From the NCBI GenBank assembly GCA_016125385.1, contig WGLV01000012.1:1-64000 (forward strand): a DNA stretch of 64,000 nt, written 5' to 3'. The notes under the pieces are model-generated. The model searched no databases and was not told the origin of the DNA. It saw only the letters and a list, made by a program, of their open reading frames with translations. How positions within the stretch are numbered: the stretch's first letter is position 1; each line of letters begins with the position of its first letter. Made by a program: the position numbers and the translations under genes. Positions 1 to 10,110 of this stretch are shown piece by piece. The stretch comes from a bacterium. GTDB lineage: Bacteria; Hinthialibacterota; Hinthialibacteria; Hinthialibacterales; Hinthialibacteraceae.

Positions 1-125
1 GCACCTTCGCCTGGATGAATCATGGCCGCCGGCTATCCAAAGATTATGAAATCCTGCCGGGACATTCAGAAAACTATATTCGCGTTCACGCAATCCGGCA
101 GGTCCTCCGGGCACTCAATTCATGA
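1..125 (+). CDS. IS5-family transposase, C-terminal fragment (runs off left edge)
   Basis: The first 125 bases read open to a TGA stop and encode about 40 residues. They contain TFAWMNHGRRLSKDYE, the C-terminal block of DDE transposases of the IS5 group (IS427/IS1031-like), where the last catalytic Glu is followed by R and then by K in RLSKDYE. The Glu itself would lie just outside the window, so I cannot tell whether the gene is intact. AAAACAGGTTC right after the stop could be the inner part of a terminal inverted repeat, but the other end is not visible. The call is firm at family level; the exact IS is unknown. Confidence 0.8.
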   Translation, partial: TFAWMNHGRRLSKDYEILPGHSENYIRVHAIRQVLRALNS

Positions 126-179
126 AAACAGGTTCTTAATAAAGAAATCCAATGGCGTAACATGTTTTTTCTCCCGTAT

Positions 180-1022
180 TTATTCTGAGTAAGGAGCATT
201 GTTCATGATGTTGAATACTTCTGCGCTTCCTTGATGTACGTTGGAAATTTCATATGTTTGATCGGCGTCCTTGCTGGAAACAAAGATTTTATAGGGAATT
301 TTGGATGGAATGATTTCATTGTTGTAGTTGTAGAGTTGATATGACCTGGTTTCATCGCCATTTTTTCTATAGATTTCAATATTCTGCAAATCATCGGATA
401 ATTCAATTTCTTCTCTATCTTGGTCTGTTATTGGAAGAATAAACTTTGTTGTGCTTGAATTTGTGGGAGATGCTTGTGTTATGGCTTTTTCCAATCGTTT
501 TGGAACTCCGTTGCAAAACGAAATATAATTTCCTGGAATTGAGTTGTTATCGGAGATGCTTTTGTGTAAATTAATTTTGCGGATGTGTGTTTTTCCCGTG
601 TCTAAATCTGTGGTTTTCTTGTAAGCGGAGACTCCATCGTTGATGTACAGTACCTCTGTTGTGTAGCTGATCGGGACCTGTCCACTTGGTTCCGCGCCAA
701 GATTGACTCTGGGGATGATGCCTTCATACGCGTATCGCTTGATTGTTTCATTTTCGATTTCCATCGTCAATTTGACATTAAATTGATATTCGTATCCGTT
801 TGCCGCCAGTGCTGAGTTAATTGCCTGATGTTGAAGATTAATCTTCATACTGCTTTCTCGGGTCATGGCTCGGTCGTAAGCGTCTTGTGATATTTCTTTC
901 GTTTGTTCATTGTTAGGCATGACCCGATTCAGGATCGCCAGATCGCATTCGATGATTTCACAATACGCCAGACTCCAGGCCAGAAGAAAAATTGTTGTGA
1001 AGGATGCGTAAATTGTTCTCAT
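180..1022 (-). CDS. hypothetical secreted protein, AT-rich gene
   Basis: I do not recognise a family. I chose the ATG at 1022 because the next residues form a signal peptide (MRTIYASFTTIFLLAWSLAYC) and AGGAG lies 11 nt upstream; an in-frame start at 1073 would place 17 residues before the signal. The Cys at the end of the hydrophobic stretch is not in a good lipobox. The mature part, about 260 residues, is polar, beta-rich looking and rich in Asn, Tyr, Ile and Thr. Base composition is clearly more AT-rich than all later genes in the window, and the gene sits beside a transposase fragment, which suggests recent transfer. Its role is unknown; it could be a periplasmic or surface protein. Confidence 0.6.
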   Translation of the reverse strand: MRTIYASFTTIFLLAWSLAYCEIIECDLAILNRVMPNNEQTKEISQDAYDRAMTRESSMKINLQHQAINSALAANGYEYQFNVKLTMEIENETIKRYAYEGIIPRVNLGAEPSGQVPISYTTEVLYINDGVSAYKKTTDLDTGKTHIRKINLHKSISDNNSIPGNYISFCNGVPKRLEKAITQASPTNSSTTKFILPITDQDREEIELSDDLQNIEIYRKNGDETRSYQLYNYNNEIIPSKIPYKIFVSSKDADQTYEISNVHQGSAEVFNIMNNAPYSE

Positions 1023-1093
1023 CTCTCGGGAAACTCCTGCGCAATAAAGGATTAGAAAAATATAATCGAACAATGTTTGTGGTATATTAAACC

Positions 1094-1128
1094 AATAAAA
1101 ACGGGCCGCGTCATAAAAACGCGGCCCG
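1094..1128 (-). terminator. Rho-independent terminator of the Gfo/Idh/MocA gene
   Basis: A perfect 10-bp stem (CGGGCCGCGT with ACGCGGCCCG, 1102-1128) has a 7-nt loop. On the minus strand it is followed by TTTTTATT. It lies 30 bp past the stop of the gene at 1158 and reads in that gene's direction. Confidence 0.85.
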
Positions 1129-1157
1129 GTGTAACTTTTGCGGTGCTTTCGTGCGAC

Positions 1158-2612
1158 TTACGCGTCTTTGATCTGCATGTTCTTCTCGTCCCATTCCACC
1201 CGCTTGCCGGTGAGGTACGAGACGGTGCCCATGTTCGAGATGACCGCGCCGTCGAAGCCGTTCTGCACGGTGCAGTTCGGGGTCTTGCGGCTGGCGACGC
1301 ACTCGATCCAGTTGGTGAGGTGGGTGCGAACCGCCAGGTCGACGGCGTCCGCCACCGAGCGCCCGAACTTGAACTGCTGATATTCCAGCGAATTGTCAGG
1401 GAACAGCCACGTCGGTTCGGGCCAGACGTGCATGAGGTGATGGGTGAAGATCTGAATCTGACCCAGCACGCCGCACATTTTCACGCCGTAATCCTCGACT
1501 TTGTCTTCCAGCATCTTGTATTCCTGAAGGACGTCGAGCGCGTCGAGAATGTCGTTCTTCGCGTCTTCGTCTTCCATGTGTTCCGCCTGCCAGCGCATCG
1601 CGGTGCCTTCGTTGGGGCGGCAGATGTTGCTGAAACGCGCGTGATAATTGATCTGGAATTTCTCTTCCGGATACTCCATCACGCAGCTCCACGTGTCCGG
1701 CGTGGTGCGGTCGTCGTTCCAGCGGTAGATGCCGCCCGACGAGACCAGCGTTTTGGGCACGCCCACGTTCATCACCAGGCAGATCGCGTCGATCTGGTGA
1801 ACCATCAGGTCGCTGCCGATGCCGTTCGAGTAATCGAAATAGCAGCGCCACTGGAAGTAGCGTTCCTTGTCGAAGTCGTAATGCTTCGCCTGATAATGGA
1901 ACTCGTCCCAGTTGATCGTATCCGGCGAAGCGCTTTCGGGAATCTCGTACCGCCACGCGTGACCGACCTGATCGGCGCGGAAGTTCCGGTTCCACCAGCC
2001 TTCGCAATAGGTCACGTCGCCCAGCGCGCCGCTCTTCACCATATCGCGCGCGTTGTAAAACAGCGGAACGCTGCGGCGCTGCGTACCGACCTGCACCACG
2101 CGGTCGCTGTTTTTAAACGCGTCCAGCACCATCTTGCCCTGCTGGATGTTCTGCACCATCGGCTTTTCGCAATAGGCGTCTTTGCCCGCCTGCAGCGCGT
2201 CAACCAGCTGAAACGCGTGCTGGTGTTCCGGCGTCGCGATGATGACCGCGTCGACGTTTTTGTCTTCCAGCAGTTTCTTGTGGTGGTCGTATTGTTTTAC
2301 TTCAGTCTCATGGCCCAGCGCGTCATTGCTCATCGCCGCCTGCTGAGCGGCTTCTTCGCGCCAGCCTTCAAAGATGTCCGCCACCGCGGCGTACTGAATG
2401 GGAACTTCCAGTTCTTCGCGGCGCGCCGCCTCGAAAAGCATCTTCATCAGGTATTTGCCGCGCTGGCCGGGGCCGATGACGCCCACTCGGACCAGGTCGT
2501 TGGCGCCGAGCGCGTTGATCGCCGGACCCGCGATCGCCGCCGCGCTGGCGATGGCGGTGATTTTGCCCGACTTGTTGAAAAATTCGCGCCGTGTGATCGA
2601 ATTATCAGACAT
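1158..2612 (-). CDS. Gfo/Idh/MocA family oxidoreductase, Tat-exported
   Basis: Predicted NAD(P)-dependent sugar or inositol dehydrogenase acting outside the cytoplasm. The N-terminus has a twin-arginine signal (TRREFFNKSGK) followed by an Ala-rich hydrophobic stretch. The Rossmann fold follows at about residues 40-160, with the nucleotide loop GVIGPGQRG and the family's conserved EKP (CEKPMVQN). The C-terminal half is the substrate-binding domain. At 484 residues it has the usual length for the Tat-exported members common in polysaccharide-degrading PVC-like bacteria. The ATG at 2612 has AGGGAG 9 nt upstream. It has its own terminator and no obvious operon partner; xylA lies upstream behind another terminator. 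The substrate cannot be told from sequence. Confidence 0.88.
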   Translation of the reverse strand: MSDNSITRREFFNKSGKITAIASAAAIAGPAINALGANDLVRVGVIGPGQRGKYLMKMLFEAARREELEVPIQYAAVADIFEGWREEAAQQAAMSNDALGHETEVKQYDHHKKLLEDKNVDAVIIATPEHQHAFQLVDALQAGKDAYCEKPMVQNIQQGKMVLDAFKNSDRVVQVGTQRRSVPLFYNARDMVKSGALGDVTYCEGWWNRNFRADQVGHAWRYEIPESASPDTINWDEFHYQAKHYDFDKERYFQWRCYFDYSNGIGSDLMVHQIDAICLVMNVGVPKTLVSSGGIYRWNDDRTTPDTWSCVMEYPEEKFQINYHARFSNICRPNEGTAMRWQAEHMEDEDAKNDILDALDVLQEYKMLEDKVEDYGVKMCGVLGQIQIFTHHLMHVWPEPTWLFPDNSLEYQQFKFGRSVADAVDLAVRTHLTNWIECVASRKTPNCTVQNGFDGAVISNMGTVSYLTGKRVEWDEKNMQIKDA

Positions 2613-2879
2613 GAGTCAATCTCCCTGTAATAGTTTCCAATGATGGAGCAGCGCCCCTTTTGTGATTACGCTAGTTTTACCGTTTTGTGTTTCGAGCCTT
2701 CGGTATGCTCGGCGAAAATCATTCGGAATACGCGATTTTCACTGGGCTCTGAATAGCGGAACATCGGCTATGAAGCTTATCGCTCGCGTCAGAACAACGG
2801 CTAGACGGGATTATACAGAACCCCACCCCGCGAAAAAAGGTGGAGCGGAAACCCTTGTCTCAAGTGATGCGCCGTCAAA

Positions 2880-2907
2880 ACAGAAGAGGCGAGCCGATTG
2901 GCTCGCC
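2880..2907 (-). terminator. Rho-independent terminator of xylA
   Basis: An 8-bp perfect stem, GGCGAGCC/GGCTCGCC at 2888-2907, has a 4-nt loop. On the minus strand it is followed by a pyrimidine-rich tail ending in TTTT. It lies 40 bp after the xylA stop. Confidence 0.7.
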
Positions 2908-2947
2908 CCTTCATCATGGCAATCGATTCAATTAACCCGAACCGGAT

Positions 2948-4273
2948 TTAGCTGATGGTGGTCAGATATTCGTTCAGCAGCAACTCCGTCAGTTCCTGCC
3001 GCCCGCTCTGCGTCTTGGGTTCGCCGTTCTTCATTGTGTAGGCTTCGAGATCCTTGAAACTCATCTTGCCGCTCAGGATGTCTTTGCCCAGCGCTTTGTC
3101 CCAGCCGCCGTAACGCTGTTTCAACAGTTTCTCAAAGAACTTGTCCTTGAGCAGCTTCGCCGCGACCTTCAGGCCCACCGCGAAGGCGTCCATCGATCCG
3201 ATGTGCGCGTAGAACAGATCGACCGGCTCATACGACTGACGCCGCACTTTCGCGTCGAAGTTCAGACCGCCCGTTTTGAAGCCCCCCATCTTGATGATGT
3301 AGTACATCGCGAGGGCGCATTCCTGAAAGTCCATCGGAAACTGGTCCGTGTCCCAGCCCAGCAGCCGGTCGCCGCGGTTGGCGTCGACCGATCCCAGAAT
3401 GCCGTTCGCCGAAGCGTACGCCAGATCGTGATGGAAGCTGTGTCCCGCCAGCGTGGCGTGGTTGGCTTCGATGTTCATCTTGAAATGATCCATCAGGCCG
3501 TATTTCTGCAGAAACGCGTGGCAGCTCTGCGCGTCGAAATCGTATTGATGCTTGGTGGGTTCCTTCGGCTTGGGCTCGATGTAGAACTGGCCTTTAAAAC
3601 GGATCGCCTTTTTGTAATCCACCGCCAGGTTCAAAAATTTGCCCAGTTGATCCGCTTCGCGCGCCAGATCGGTGTTCAAAAGCGTGTCGTAGCCTTCGCG
3701 GCCGCCCCAGAAGGTATAGCCTTCGCCGCCCAGCTCTTTCGTGACTTCCATCGCCTTCTTGACCTGCGCGGCGGCGTGCGCGAACACGGCGGGGTTGGGG
3801 TTGGTCGAAGCGCCGGCCATGTATCGCGGATGGCTGAACAGATTGGCCGTGCCCCACAACAGGCTGATGCCGGTTTCTTTCTGTTTCTTCGCCGCGATCT
3901 TGATCATGTGATCGAGATTCTTGTTGGTCTCGGTCAGGTTCTCGCCTTCGGGCGCGATGTCGCGATCGTGAAAGGTCCAGAACTTCACGCCCAGCTTCGA
4001 CATGAATTCGAACGCCGCTTCCATCGTCGCTTCCGCCAGAGCCAGCGGATCGCTAGACGCGGCGTAAGGCCGAACCATCGTCGCCGAGCCGAACGGGTCG
4101 GCGCCGGTTCCCTTGAAGGTATGCCAGTAGCAGACCGCGAAGCGGAAATGCTGCTCCATCGTCTTGCCCAGAATCTTCTGCTTGGGATTGTAGTGTTTGA
4201 ACGCAAGCGGATTCTTCGACTTCGGGCCTTCATACTTGATTGGCTTTTTTACTTCTGGAAAAAACTCAGGCAT
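2948..4273 (-). CDS. xylA: xylose isomerase
   Basis: Isomerises D-xylose to D-xylulose, and often D-glucose to fructose, with two divalent metals in the cytoplasm. At 441 residues it fits the class II enzymes. Visible family motifs are [11 protein letters not shown] near the N-terminus, [10 protein letters not shown] with the catalytic His at about 101, [17 protein letters not shown], the Lys region [33 protein letters not shown] and [17 protein letters not shown] with metal-binding Asp residues. The ATG at 4273 has GGGAGG upstream at a slightly long spacing of 11 nt. No xylulokinase, xylose transporter or regulator is adjacent, so the rest of the pathway must lie elsewhere. The identification is secure. 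Confidence 0.97.
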   Translation of the reverse strand: MPEFFPEVKKPIKYEGPKSKNPLAFKHYNPKQKILGKTMEQHFRFAVCYWHTFKGTGADPFGSATMVRPYAASSDPLALAEATMEAAFEFMSKLGVKFWTFHDRDIAPEGENLTETNKNLDHMIKIAAKKQKETGISLLWGTANLFSHPRYMAGASTNPNPAVFAHAAAQVKKAMEVTKELGGEGYTFWGGREGYDTLLNTDLAREADQLGKFLNLAVDYKKAIRFKGQFYIEPKPKEPTKHQYDFDAQSCHAFLQKYGLMDHFKMNIEANHATLAGHSFHHDLAYASANGILGSVDANRGDRLLGWDTDQFPMDFQECALAMYYIIKMGGFKTGGLNFDAKVRRQSYEPVDLFYAHIGSMDAFAVGLKVAAKLLKDKFFEKLLKQRYGGWDKALGKDILSGKMSFKDLEAYTMKNGEPKTQSGRQELTELLLNEYLTTIS

Positions 4274-4630
4274 GGTCTACCGCGCCTCCCTTTTTCATGA
4301 AACATTCCCTATGAAATTGACCGGGGCGAAAACGCGGCGTTCAACGCCCGGCGTTTTTCACCGTTTCGGATTTTCCAAGCATCAAACATATCATATTTTT
4401 CACGCGATCATAGAGAGAACACATCCGGCGTCCGCTGAAATTCGCAACGCGTATCGTACTCTCTCCCGCGCGCCGCTCTCTCGAAACGCCTGTTCAAAAT
4501 TCTTGTCGTGTAATGGATAAGTGAAAGTCGAATTCTAAAAAACAATTCGACCGCCCCCATCTTCATTCCTCAGCGTTCAATGGGAATGCTTGACTCTCGC
4601 ATCCCGATTACTCGCCTCGGCCGCCGTCTC
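4274..4630. other. intergenic region with one inverted repeat
   Basis: There is no credible gene in these 357 bp. It must hold the xylA promoter, which reads leftwards. A perfect 8-bp inverted repeat, GTCGAATT...AATTCGAC, lies at 4527-4551 with a T-rich loop on the minus strand. It may end transcription of the barrel gene at 4631, but it lacks a clear T-tract after the stem, so an operator role is equally possible. Confidence 0.4.
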
Positions 4631-5641
4631 TCAAAAGCGAACGGTGATTTTTCCTCTGACGTACGGTCCGTCTTCAATGTCGATGCGGTCGTGGTTGCGA
4701 TCGTCGTAATCTTCCCCGGTGAAGAAGAACCGGTCGAAGGCGTAGCCGCCCGCCACTTCTAATTTCGCCGCCTCGCACAGCGCGTAGCGCACGCCCCCCT
4801 CCACGTCCTTTTCATAATAAAACAGCCGGTCGTCATTATTGCTTCGTCCAGCGGGCATGAATCGCTGGTTGTCCCATGAAAACCCGCTGAAGACTTCGAT
4901 GCGCTCGTTAAACTGGTACGCAATCTCCGCATCGATGTTCCGCAGTGGAATGTACGACGCCCGCACGATTACGTTGTCGATCGGCTCCGCCTTTAACGCG
5001 AGAAAGGGAATCCCCGCCAGAATGAACAGCCGATCCGACGGTTGATACCAGTAGCCGAAACCGGGAATCGGAACATTGTTGAGAAATTCGCGGTTGTTTG
5101 AATAATTCAGCACGAATACCCAATAGTTATCATCCACGTGGGGAATCCGCAGAAATCCGTTGAACTGAACCTCGACCTCATCGCCGCTGTTGAATGGCTT
5201 ATCGCTGGCGGATCCCACTGACAACACCCCGCCCGCCGTCCATCCATTATCGAAATAATGAAAATAATTCGCCGCGAATTTCAGATCGTACAGATCGCTG
5301 GGGAAATCTCCGCCCGAATCGGGAAACTTGACGCGGGTATCCACGTCCCAATACTCCAGTGATGAAGACAGCGCGAAGAAATGATCGTCGTTTTTGAACA
5401 GCGGCGCCGCCAGTTGCAGCCGGTGCTTCATCATATCGAGGTTGTCGCCGGCGTTGTCGACTTCGTTTCCCCCGTACCACTGCCCGTCGTACTCGGTGTG
5501 AAGCCTGAATTCATCCAGGTTCGGGTTCATCCAGAAAAAAAGTTCCTGCTGCGCTGAAACCCGGGCGCAGAATACCAGTACGAGAACGAGCGGCGCGAAT
5601 AGAGCCGCGCCACGATTTGCGGATCGCTTGAATGATTGCAT
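4631..5641 (-). CDS. outer-membrane beta-barrel protein, DUF6268-like
   Basis: A signal peptide (residues 1-30, ending CARVSAQ) is followed by about 305 residues of alternating hydrophobic and polar strands, rich in aromatic residues and Gly and ending in Phe (GPYVRGKITVRF). That is the usual C-terminal signature of outer-membrane barrels. It resembles the DUF6268 group: an early acidic strand, WYQPSDRLFILAG, and FSGFSWDNQRFMP. Its role is unknown; it is probably a passive pore or surface structure. It stands alone between xylA and the histidine kinase, with its own 100-bp upstream gap. The barrel call is fairly sure and the DUF assignment less so. Confidence 0.7.
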   Translation of the reverse strand: MQSFKRSANRGAALFAPLVLVLVFCARVSAQQELFFWMNPNLDEFRLHTEYDGQWYGGNEVDNAGDNLDMMKHRLQLAAPLFKNDDHFFALSSSLEYWDVDTRVKFPDSGGDFPSDLYDLKFAANYFHYFDNGWTAGGVLSVGSASDKPFNSGDEVEVQFNGFLRIPHVDDNYWVFVLNYSNNREFLNNVPIPGFGYWYQPSDRLFILAGIPFLALKAEPIDNVIVRASYIPLRNIDAEIAYQFNERIEVFSGFSWDNQRFMPAGRSNNDDRLFYYEKDVEGGVRYALCEAAKLEVAGGYAFDRFFFTGEDYDDRNHDRIDIEDGPYVRGKITVRF

Positions 5642-5746
5642 GAACGTGCCTCCAGGCGCATCTGAAAATGATGTACCGGTATGATAAACGGATTTTCATA
5701 TCTGACTGAGTGGAAATACGGAGGATTACGGTCTGTCTGTTTCCCG

Positions 5747-7909
5747 CTATGACCCATCCAGCGCCTTGCGAATCGCTCGATACAGTTTTGATGGAGAGAA
5801 GGGCTTGATCAACAGCGGCCCCAGGTCGCCCGCCGCGTTAAACAGTTCCAGGTGATAATCCGTATAGCCGGAGATGAAAACCACCTTGACGCCGGGGCGT
5901 TGCTCCCGGATGCGCCGCGCGAGATCGACGCCGTTCATGACGGGCATGACCACGTCGGTCATCAACAGATCGATGGTCGATTCATGCTGGCGTAACATCC
6001 GCATCGCCTCTTTTCCGTTGCTGGCTTCAATGACCTTATAGCCTTTGTCCCGCATCAGCCGCCGCGTGATGGTACGTACGGTTTCATCGTCTTCAACAAG
6101 AAGAATGGTTTCGGCGCCGCCGGCGACGCGATCGCTTGTTTCGTTGGTTGATATCGAATCGTTCCGCTCCGCCGAAGGGAAATACAGTTTGAACGTCGTC
6201 CCCTTGCCGGGTTCGCTCGCCAGCGTGATCGAGGCGTTATTCTGTTGGATGATGCCATATACGGTTGACAGCCCCAGTCCGGTGCCTTTGCCTCTTGCTT
6301 TTGTGGTATAGAAGGGTTCGAACACGCGTTGAGCGACTTCTTTGCTCATCCCGTGTCCGGTGTCGGTCACAATCAGAATTTCATAACGCCCGGGTGAGAT
6401 GGGAAAACCGCGTTCCGGGGCCGGTTCCGTGATCCACTCGGATACGGTCTCCAGCAGTAAGCTTCCGCCCTTGGGCATGGCGTCGCGTGCATTGACCGCC
6501 AGATTCATAATGACCTGTTCGATCTGGCCCAGATCGGCCTTCACCGGCCCGATCCCCGGGTCCAGCAGCGTGTGAATGGTGATGCCTTCGCCGATCAGGC
6601 GCCTGAGCATCTTGATCGTTCCGCTCACAACGTCGTTCAGAGACAGCGTGGTGGTCTGTGAGACCTGCTTGCGGCTGAAGGTTAACAACTGGCGGGTAAT
6701 CACCGCCGCGCGTTCAGAGGCTTTTTTAATCTCGATCAGGTCGTGATACAGCGCGTCTCCAGCTTGTATCTTGGTCAGCGCCATTTCAGAGTAGCCGTCG
6801 ATCACCATCAACAGGTTGTTGAAGTCGTGCGCCACGCCCCCCGCCAGAAGCCCCAGCGCTTCCATTTTCTGCGCCTGCAACAGTTGCTCTTTCAGCGACT
6901 GCTTCTCTTCTTCCATACGCTGCTTGTCCGACAGATCTTCCAGAATCGCGACGATGCCGATGGTCTCGCCCGCCTGATCGTAAATCGGCGCGGTATGGAC
7001 GAAGACGTCGATCAGTGATCCGTCTTTTCGCTTTCTCTTCCGGTGCGAATTGGTAAAAGCGTTTTCCTCAACGATTCGCTGATAGTACTGATCGAATGTT
7101 TCAACGTCTTCATCGGGCAGGGCGGGGTACGGTTTGCTGATCACTTCCTCCGCCGTCCATCCCAGCAGGCGTTCGGCTGACGCGTTCCACATGATGACGT
7201 GAGCGTTCCGGTCCAGCGCCACGATCGCCAGCGGCGAAGCGTGAAACACCGCGTGGACCAACTGGTTGGTTTCGCGCAGTTGTTGCTCCATCCGGTGTTT
7301 CGCGGTGGCGTCGCTGATAAATCCCTCCAGATAAATCAGATCGTCGTTTTCGTCGTACACGCCGGCTCCGCGTTCATCCACATACTTCTCATCTCCGCTC
7401 GCGGTGATGATGCGATACCGAAGTTCGAAGATGACGCCGCGCGCCACGGCATCGCTCACGGTTTGTCTCACCATCTCCCGGTCATCGGGATGAATCAGCG
7501 ATTCGTAAGACCGCGACCGGGTGACGATAAAGTCGTCGCATGACAGGCCGGTCAGCTCCAGGCAACCCTCGCTGACGTATTCCATCGTCCAGTCGCTGTT
7601 ATGGAGACAACGGTACGCCATGCCGGGCAGATTCCTCAGCATCGCGCCTCGCGAGCCTTTTCTTTTTCGATGACTTCCGCGATCGTCCGGCTGGGATGAG
7701 AGAATTCCAAATGCGCAACCCGCGAAAAAAAGAGCGTTAACGCCGCCGATTGGCTGAGGAAAAGAATGGAAAACAGAAATAGATGTGAATGAGTTATGCA
7801 GTAGGAATTTAATGGAAAATGCGAGCCATTCCAGCGCCGTTCCTGTCAGAACGATACCCGCCGTCATGAAAATCAAAATCCCCATGATCCGAAACGCCGT
7901 TATGTTCAT
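5747..7909 (-). CDS. hybrid sensor histidine kinase with PAS domains and C-terminal receiver
   Basis: Membrane-bound two-component kinase. Order: two hydrophobic segments (about 8-30 and 52-71), PAS domains at about 95-205 and 217-335, a HisKA domain with phospho-acceptor His361 in GGVAHDFNNLL, an ATPase domain at about 455-578 with N-box NLAVNARDAMP, G1 DTGHGM and G2 GKGTGLGL, and a receiver at about 600-716 with Asp652 in LLMTDVVMP and Lys in LLIKPFSPSK. The HDFNNLL H-box and fused receiver are typical of PAS hybrid kinases with broad roles. The signal is probably read by the PAS domains, since little sequence lies outside the membrane. GAGGGGG precedes the ATG at 7909. No partner regulator is adjacent. 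Confidence 0.93.
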   Translation of the reverse strand: MNITAFRIMGILIFMTAGIVLTGTALEWLAFSIKFLLHNSFTSISVFHSFPQPIGGVNALFFAGCAFGILSSQPDDRGSHRKRKGSRGAMLRNLPGMAYRCLHNSDWTMEYVSEGCLELTGLSCDDFIVTRSRSYESLIHPDDREMVRQTVSDAVARGVIFELRYRIITASGDEKYVDERGAGVYDENDDLIYLEGFISDATAKHRMEQQLRETNQLVHAVFHASPLAIVALDRNAHVIMWNASAERLLGWTAEEVISKPYPALPDEDVETFDQYYQRIVEENAFTNSHRKRKRKDGSLIDVFVHTAPIYDQAGETIGIVAILEDLSDKQRMEEEKQSLKEQLLQAQKMEALGLLAGGVAHDFNNLLMVIDGYSEMALTKIQAGDALYHDLIEIKKASERAAVITRQLLTFSRKQVSQTTTLSLNDVVSGTIKMLRRLIGEGITIHTLLDPGIGPVKADLGQIEQVIMNLAVNARDAMPKGGSLLLETVSEWITEPAPERGFPISPGRYEILIVTDTGHGMSKEVAQRVFEPFYTTKARGKGTGLGLSTVYGIIQQNNASITLASEPGKGTTFKLYFPSAERNDSISTNETSDRVAGGAETILLVEDDETVRTITRRLMRDKGYKVIEASNGKEAMRMLRQHESTIDLLMTDVVMPVMNGVDLARRIREQRPGVKVVFISGYTDYHLELFNAAGDLGPLLIKPFSPSKLYRAIRKALDGS

Positions 7910-8314
7910 GGGCCCCCTCTGAGGTGTTTTTGCTTAATGTAAATCAGAATTCGGCTTTATTCTGTTGCACTAAAAATTGGCGCATTGTACAAAATATGTA
8001 TTAATTCGATTCAGGTTTATAGCGTTTCTTCGAACTTCTGAAATGAGCGGTCTTGATAATGTCGTTTATTTGATAATATAACACGAAACGCAAATTGCAA
8101 TCATCTTTTTGAATTTTTGGGAATCTATTTTCTCTTCGCCGCTTCAGGCGATCATATTGGAGATGGTTAATAATCATGTGGCTTTATAAATTGAGGCTCT
8201 CAGCGGCTTATCGTCTCGCTGTGGGCGCAATGCGATCCGCTCGCGCTTCGTATTTACTTCCAGCCCGGGCATGATAAGGTATTGGTTTCCGAATTTCGCT
8301 GAGAGGATGACTTG
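7910..8314. other. intergenic region between divergent kinase and purE genes
   Basis: These 405 bp are AT-rich in the first 250 bp and must contain promoters for both the leftward kinase and the rightward purEK. I looked for a purine-type riboswitch or PurR-like palindrome and saw none convincing. No well-spaced -35/-10 pair stands out. Confidence 0.4.
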
Positions 8315-8824
8315 ATGGATCTGAATCCAAACCAGCCGCTGGTCGGCGTCATCATGGGCTCAAAGTCCGATTGGGAAACCATGACCCACGCGGTCGAAAC
8401 GCTCGAAAAACTGGGCGTTCCTTACGAAACCCGCGTCGTCTCCGCCCACCGTACGCCGGACCTCCTGTTTGAATACGCCGATACCGCTCGCTCGCGCGGG
8501 CTTCGCGTGATTATCGCGGGCGCCGGCGGCGCCGCGCATCTGCCCGGAATGACCGCCGCCAAAACCACCCTGCCCGTACTGGGCGTGCCGGTTCAATCGC
8601 GCGCGCTGAATGGGATGGATTCGCTTCTCTCTATCGTCCAGATGCCGGCCGGCGTACCGGTCGCGACTTTCGCCATCGGCCGCGCGGGCGCCGTCAACGC
8701 CGCGTTGCTGGCCGCGTCGATCCTCGCCGCCGATTATCCCGTTATTGACGCCGCGCTGAACGGCTTCCGCGCCGATCAGACGCAAACCGTACTTGACAAC
8801 CCTGATCCGAGGCCCGCGTCATGA
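8315..8824 (+). CDS. purE: N5-carboxyaminoimidazole ribonucleotide mutase
   Basis: Converts N5-CAIR to CAIR in de novo purine synthesis. At 169 residues it has the length of class I PurE. Motifs include [12 protein letters not shown] near the N-terminus, [18 protein letters not shown] and the [20 protein letters not shown] segment of class I enzymes that work with PurK. I prefer the ATG at 8315; a TTG lies one codon earlier. GAGAGGA lies 7-13 nt upstream. The TGA overlaps the purK start (ATGA), so the two are translationally coupled. Confidence 0.97.
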   Translation: MDLNPNQPLVGVIMGSKSDWETMTHAVETLEKLGVPYETRVVSAHRTPDLLFEYADTARSRGLRVIIAGAGGAAHLPGMTAAKTTLPVLGVPVQSRALNGMDSLLSIVQMPAGVPVATFAIGRAGAVNAALLAASILAADYPVIDAALNGFRADQTQTVLDNPDPRPAS

Positions 8825-9927
8825 TTGTTGGAGTCCTCGCCGCCGGACAACTGGGACGCATGATGGCGCTGGAGGGATACCCTCTCGGCTTGCGCTTCCG
8901 TTTTCTTGAACCCAAAAACGACGCGCCCGCCTCGTGGCTCGCCGAGACCATCGAAGCCCCCTACACCGATCCCGCCGCGTTACAGCGTTTTTCCGATGGG
9001 CTGTGCGTGGCCACGTACGAATTTGAAAACGTTCCGGTTGAATCCGCCGAGTGGATCGCCGAACGAGTCCCCTTTTATCCCCCTCCCGCCGCGCTCGGCG
9101 CCGCGCAGGACCGTCTGGAAGAGAAGTGGCTCTTCCAACGGCTTTCCATTCCCGCGCCATCGTTCAAGGCGGTTGATTCGCTCTCCGATCTTCAAGCCGC
9201 CATCGAAGAAATCGGTCTGCCCGGCGTGGTCAAAACCCGCCGTCTGGGTTATGACGGCAAGGGCCAGAGCGTGATTCGCGAACGCGCCCAGGTCGAGTCG
9301 GTCTGGGAGTCGTTAGGCAATTCGGCGCTGATATACGAACAGTTCGTTCCATTCGATCGCGAGTTGTCCATCATCGCCGTCCGCTCGCGGCATGGCGAGA
9401 TCGCCTGTTACCCGCTCGTACAGAACGAACACCGAGAGGGCATCCTGCGCGTCAGCACGGCCCCCGCGCCGGACGTCTCGCCCGAATTGCGCGCCGAGGC
9501 TGAAGAGTACGCCCGCCGTATTCTGGAAGCGTTTGAATACGCGGGCGTGTTAACCATTGAGTTCTTCCAGCGTGACGGCGCCCTGTTCGCCAACGAGATC
9601 GCACCTCGTGTGCACAACTCCGGCCATTGGACGCTCGACGGCGCCGTGGTCAGTCAGTTTGAAAACCACCTGCGCGCCATCATGGGGCTGCCGCTGGGCC
9701 GCGCCGATGCAATCGGCCATTCCATCATGCTCAACCTGATCGGCGCGATACCGCCCCGCGAAGCCGTGCTCGCCGTTCCCGGCGCGCATCTCCATTTATA
9801 CGACAAAGAGCCTCGCCCTCGCCGTAAGGTGGGGCACATCACGTTGTGTGGAGACGATCCCGCCGAACTGCGCGTCCGCGCTGGCGCTGTCGCCGAGTTT
9901 ATCAAAGGCGCCGTCTGCCCATCCTGA
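8821..9927 (+). CDS. purK: N5-carboxyaminoimidazole ribonucleotide synthase
   Basis: ATP-dependent carboxylation of AIR with bicarbonate to N5-CAIR, the step before PurE. It is an ATP-grasp enzyme of 368 residues. The N-terminus has [13 protein letters not shown], followed by the ATP-grasp core with [14 protein letters not shown] and [15 protein letters not shown] conserved C-terminal block reads [16 protein letters not shown] with metal-binding residues. It starts with the ATG that overlaps the purE stop. The presence of PurK fits a class I PurE and argues against the direct CO2 route. No terminator is evident immediately after the stop. Confidence 0.97.
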   Translation: MIVGVLAAGQLGRMMALEGYPLGLRFRFLEPKNDAPASWLAETIEAPYTDPAALQRFSDGLCVATYEFENVPVESAEWIAERVPFYPPPAALGAAQDRLEEKWLFQRLSIPAPSFKAVDSLSDLQAAIEEIGLPGVVKTRRLGYDGKGQSVIRERAQVESVWESLGNSALIYEQFVPFDRELSIIAVRSRHGEIACYPLVQNEHREGILRVSTAPAPDVSPELRAEAEEYARRILEAFEYAGVLTIEFFQRDGALFANEIAPRVHNSGHWTLDGAVVSQFENHLRAIMGLPLGRADAIGHSIMLNLIGAIPPREAVLAVPGAHLHLYDKEPRPRRKVGHITLCGDDPAELRVRAGAVAEFIKGAVCPS

Positions 9928-9959
9928 ATGAGTCGATGAATTATTCATGGAAGAAAAAC

Positions 9960-10110
9960 CTGAAATTCTGACCACGTTTTCCACTGGTTTTCTCCTGTAT
10001 CTGTTTTCGTGATTCAGGCAACCTTGTGAATACGCGCTCGCGTTTCACACTCAAATCCTGTTCATCCCTTTAATCCTGTCCATCCCGATTCAGACAAATA
10101 CAATCCACCC
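9960..10110. repeat. dispersed intergenic repeat, ATCCTGTTCATCC type
   Basis: This contains TTTTCGTGATTCA (from about 10003) and then the tandem pair AATCCTGTTCATCC and AATCCTGTCCATCC, followed by CGATTCAGACAAATAC. The same words in the same order recur at 26085-26215, and in reverse orientation at 52526-52612. It sits between purK and a convergent gene. Such short intergenic words are frequent in environmental genomes; the function is unknown. Confidence 0.6.

Noticed and set aside
1077-2630. A 517-codon open frame opposite the Gfo/Idh/MocA gene
   Set aside because: It is the mirror of a well-identified GC-rich gene; its product is low-complexity Val/Arg/His-rich and lacks a ribosome site.
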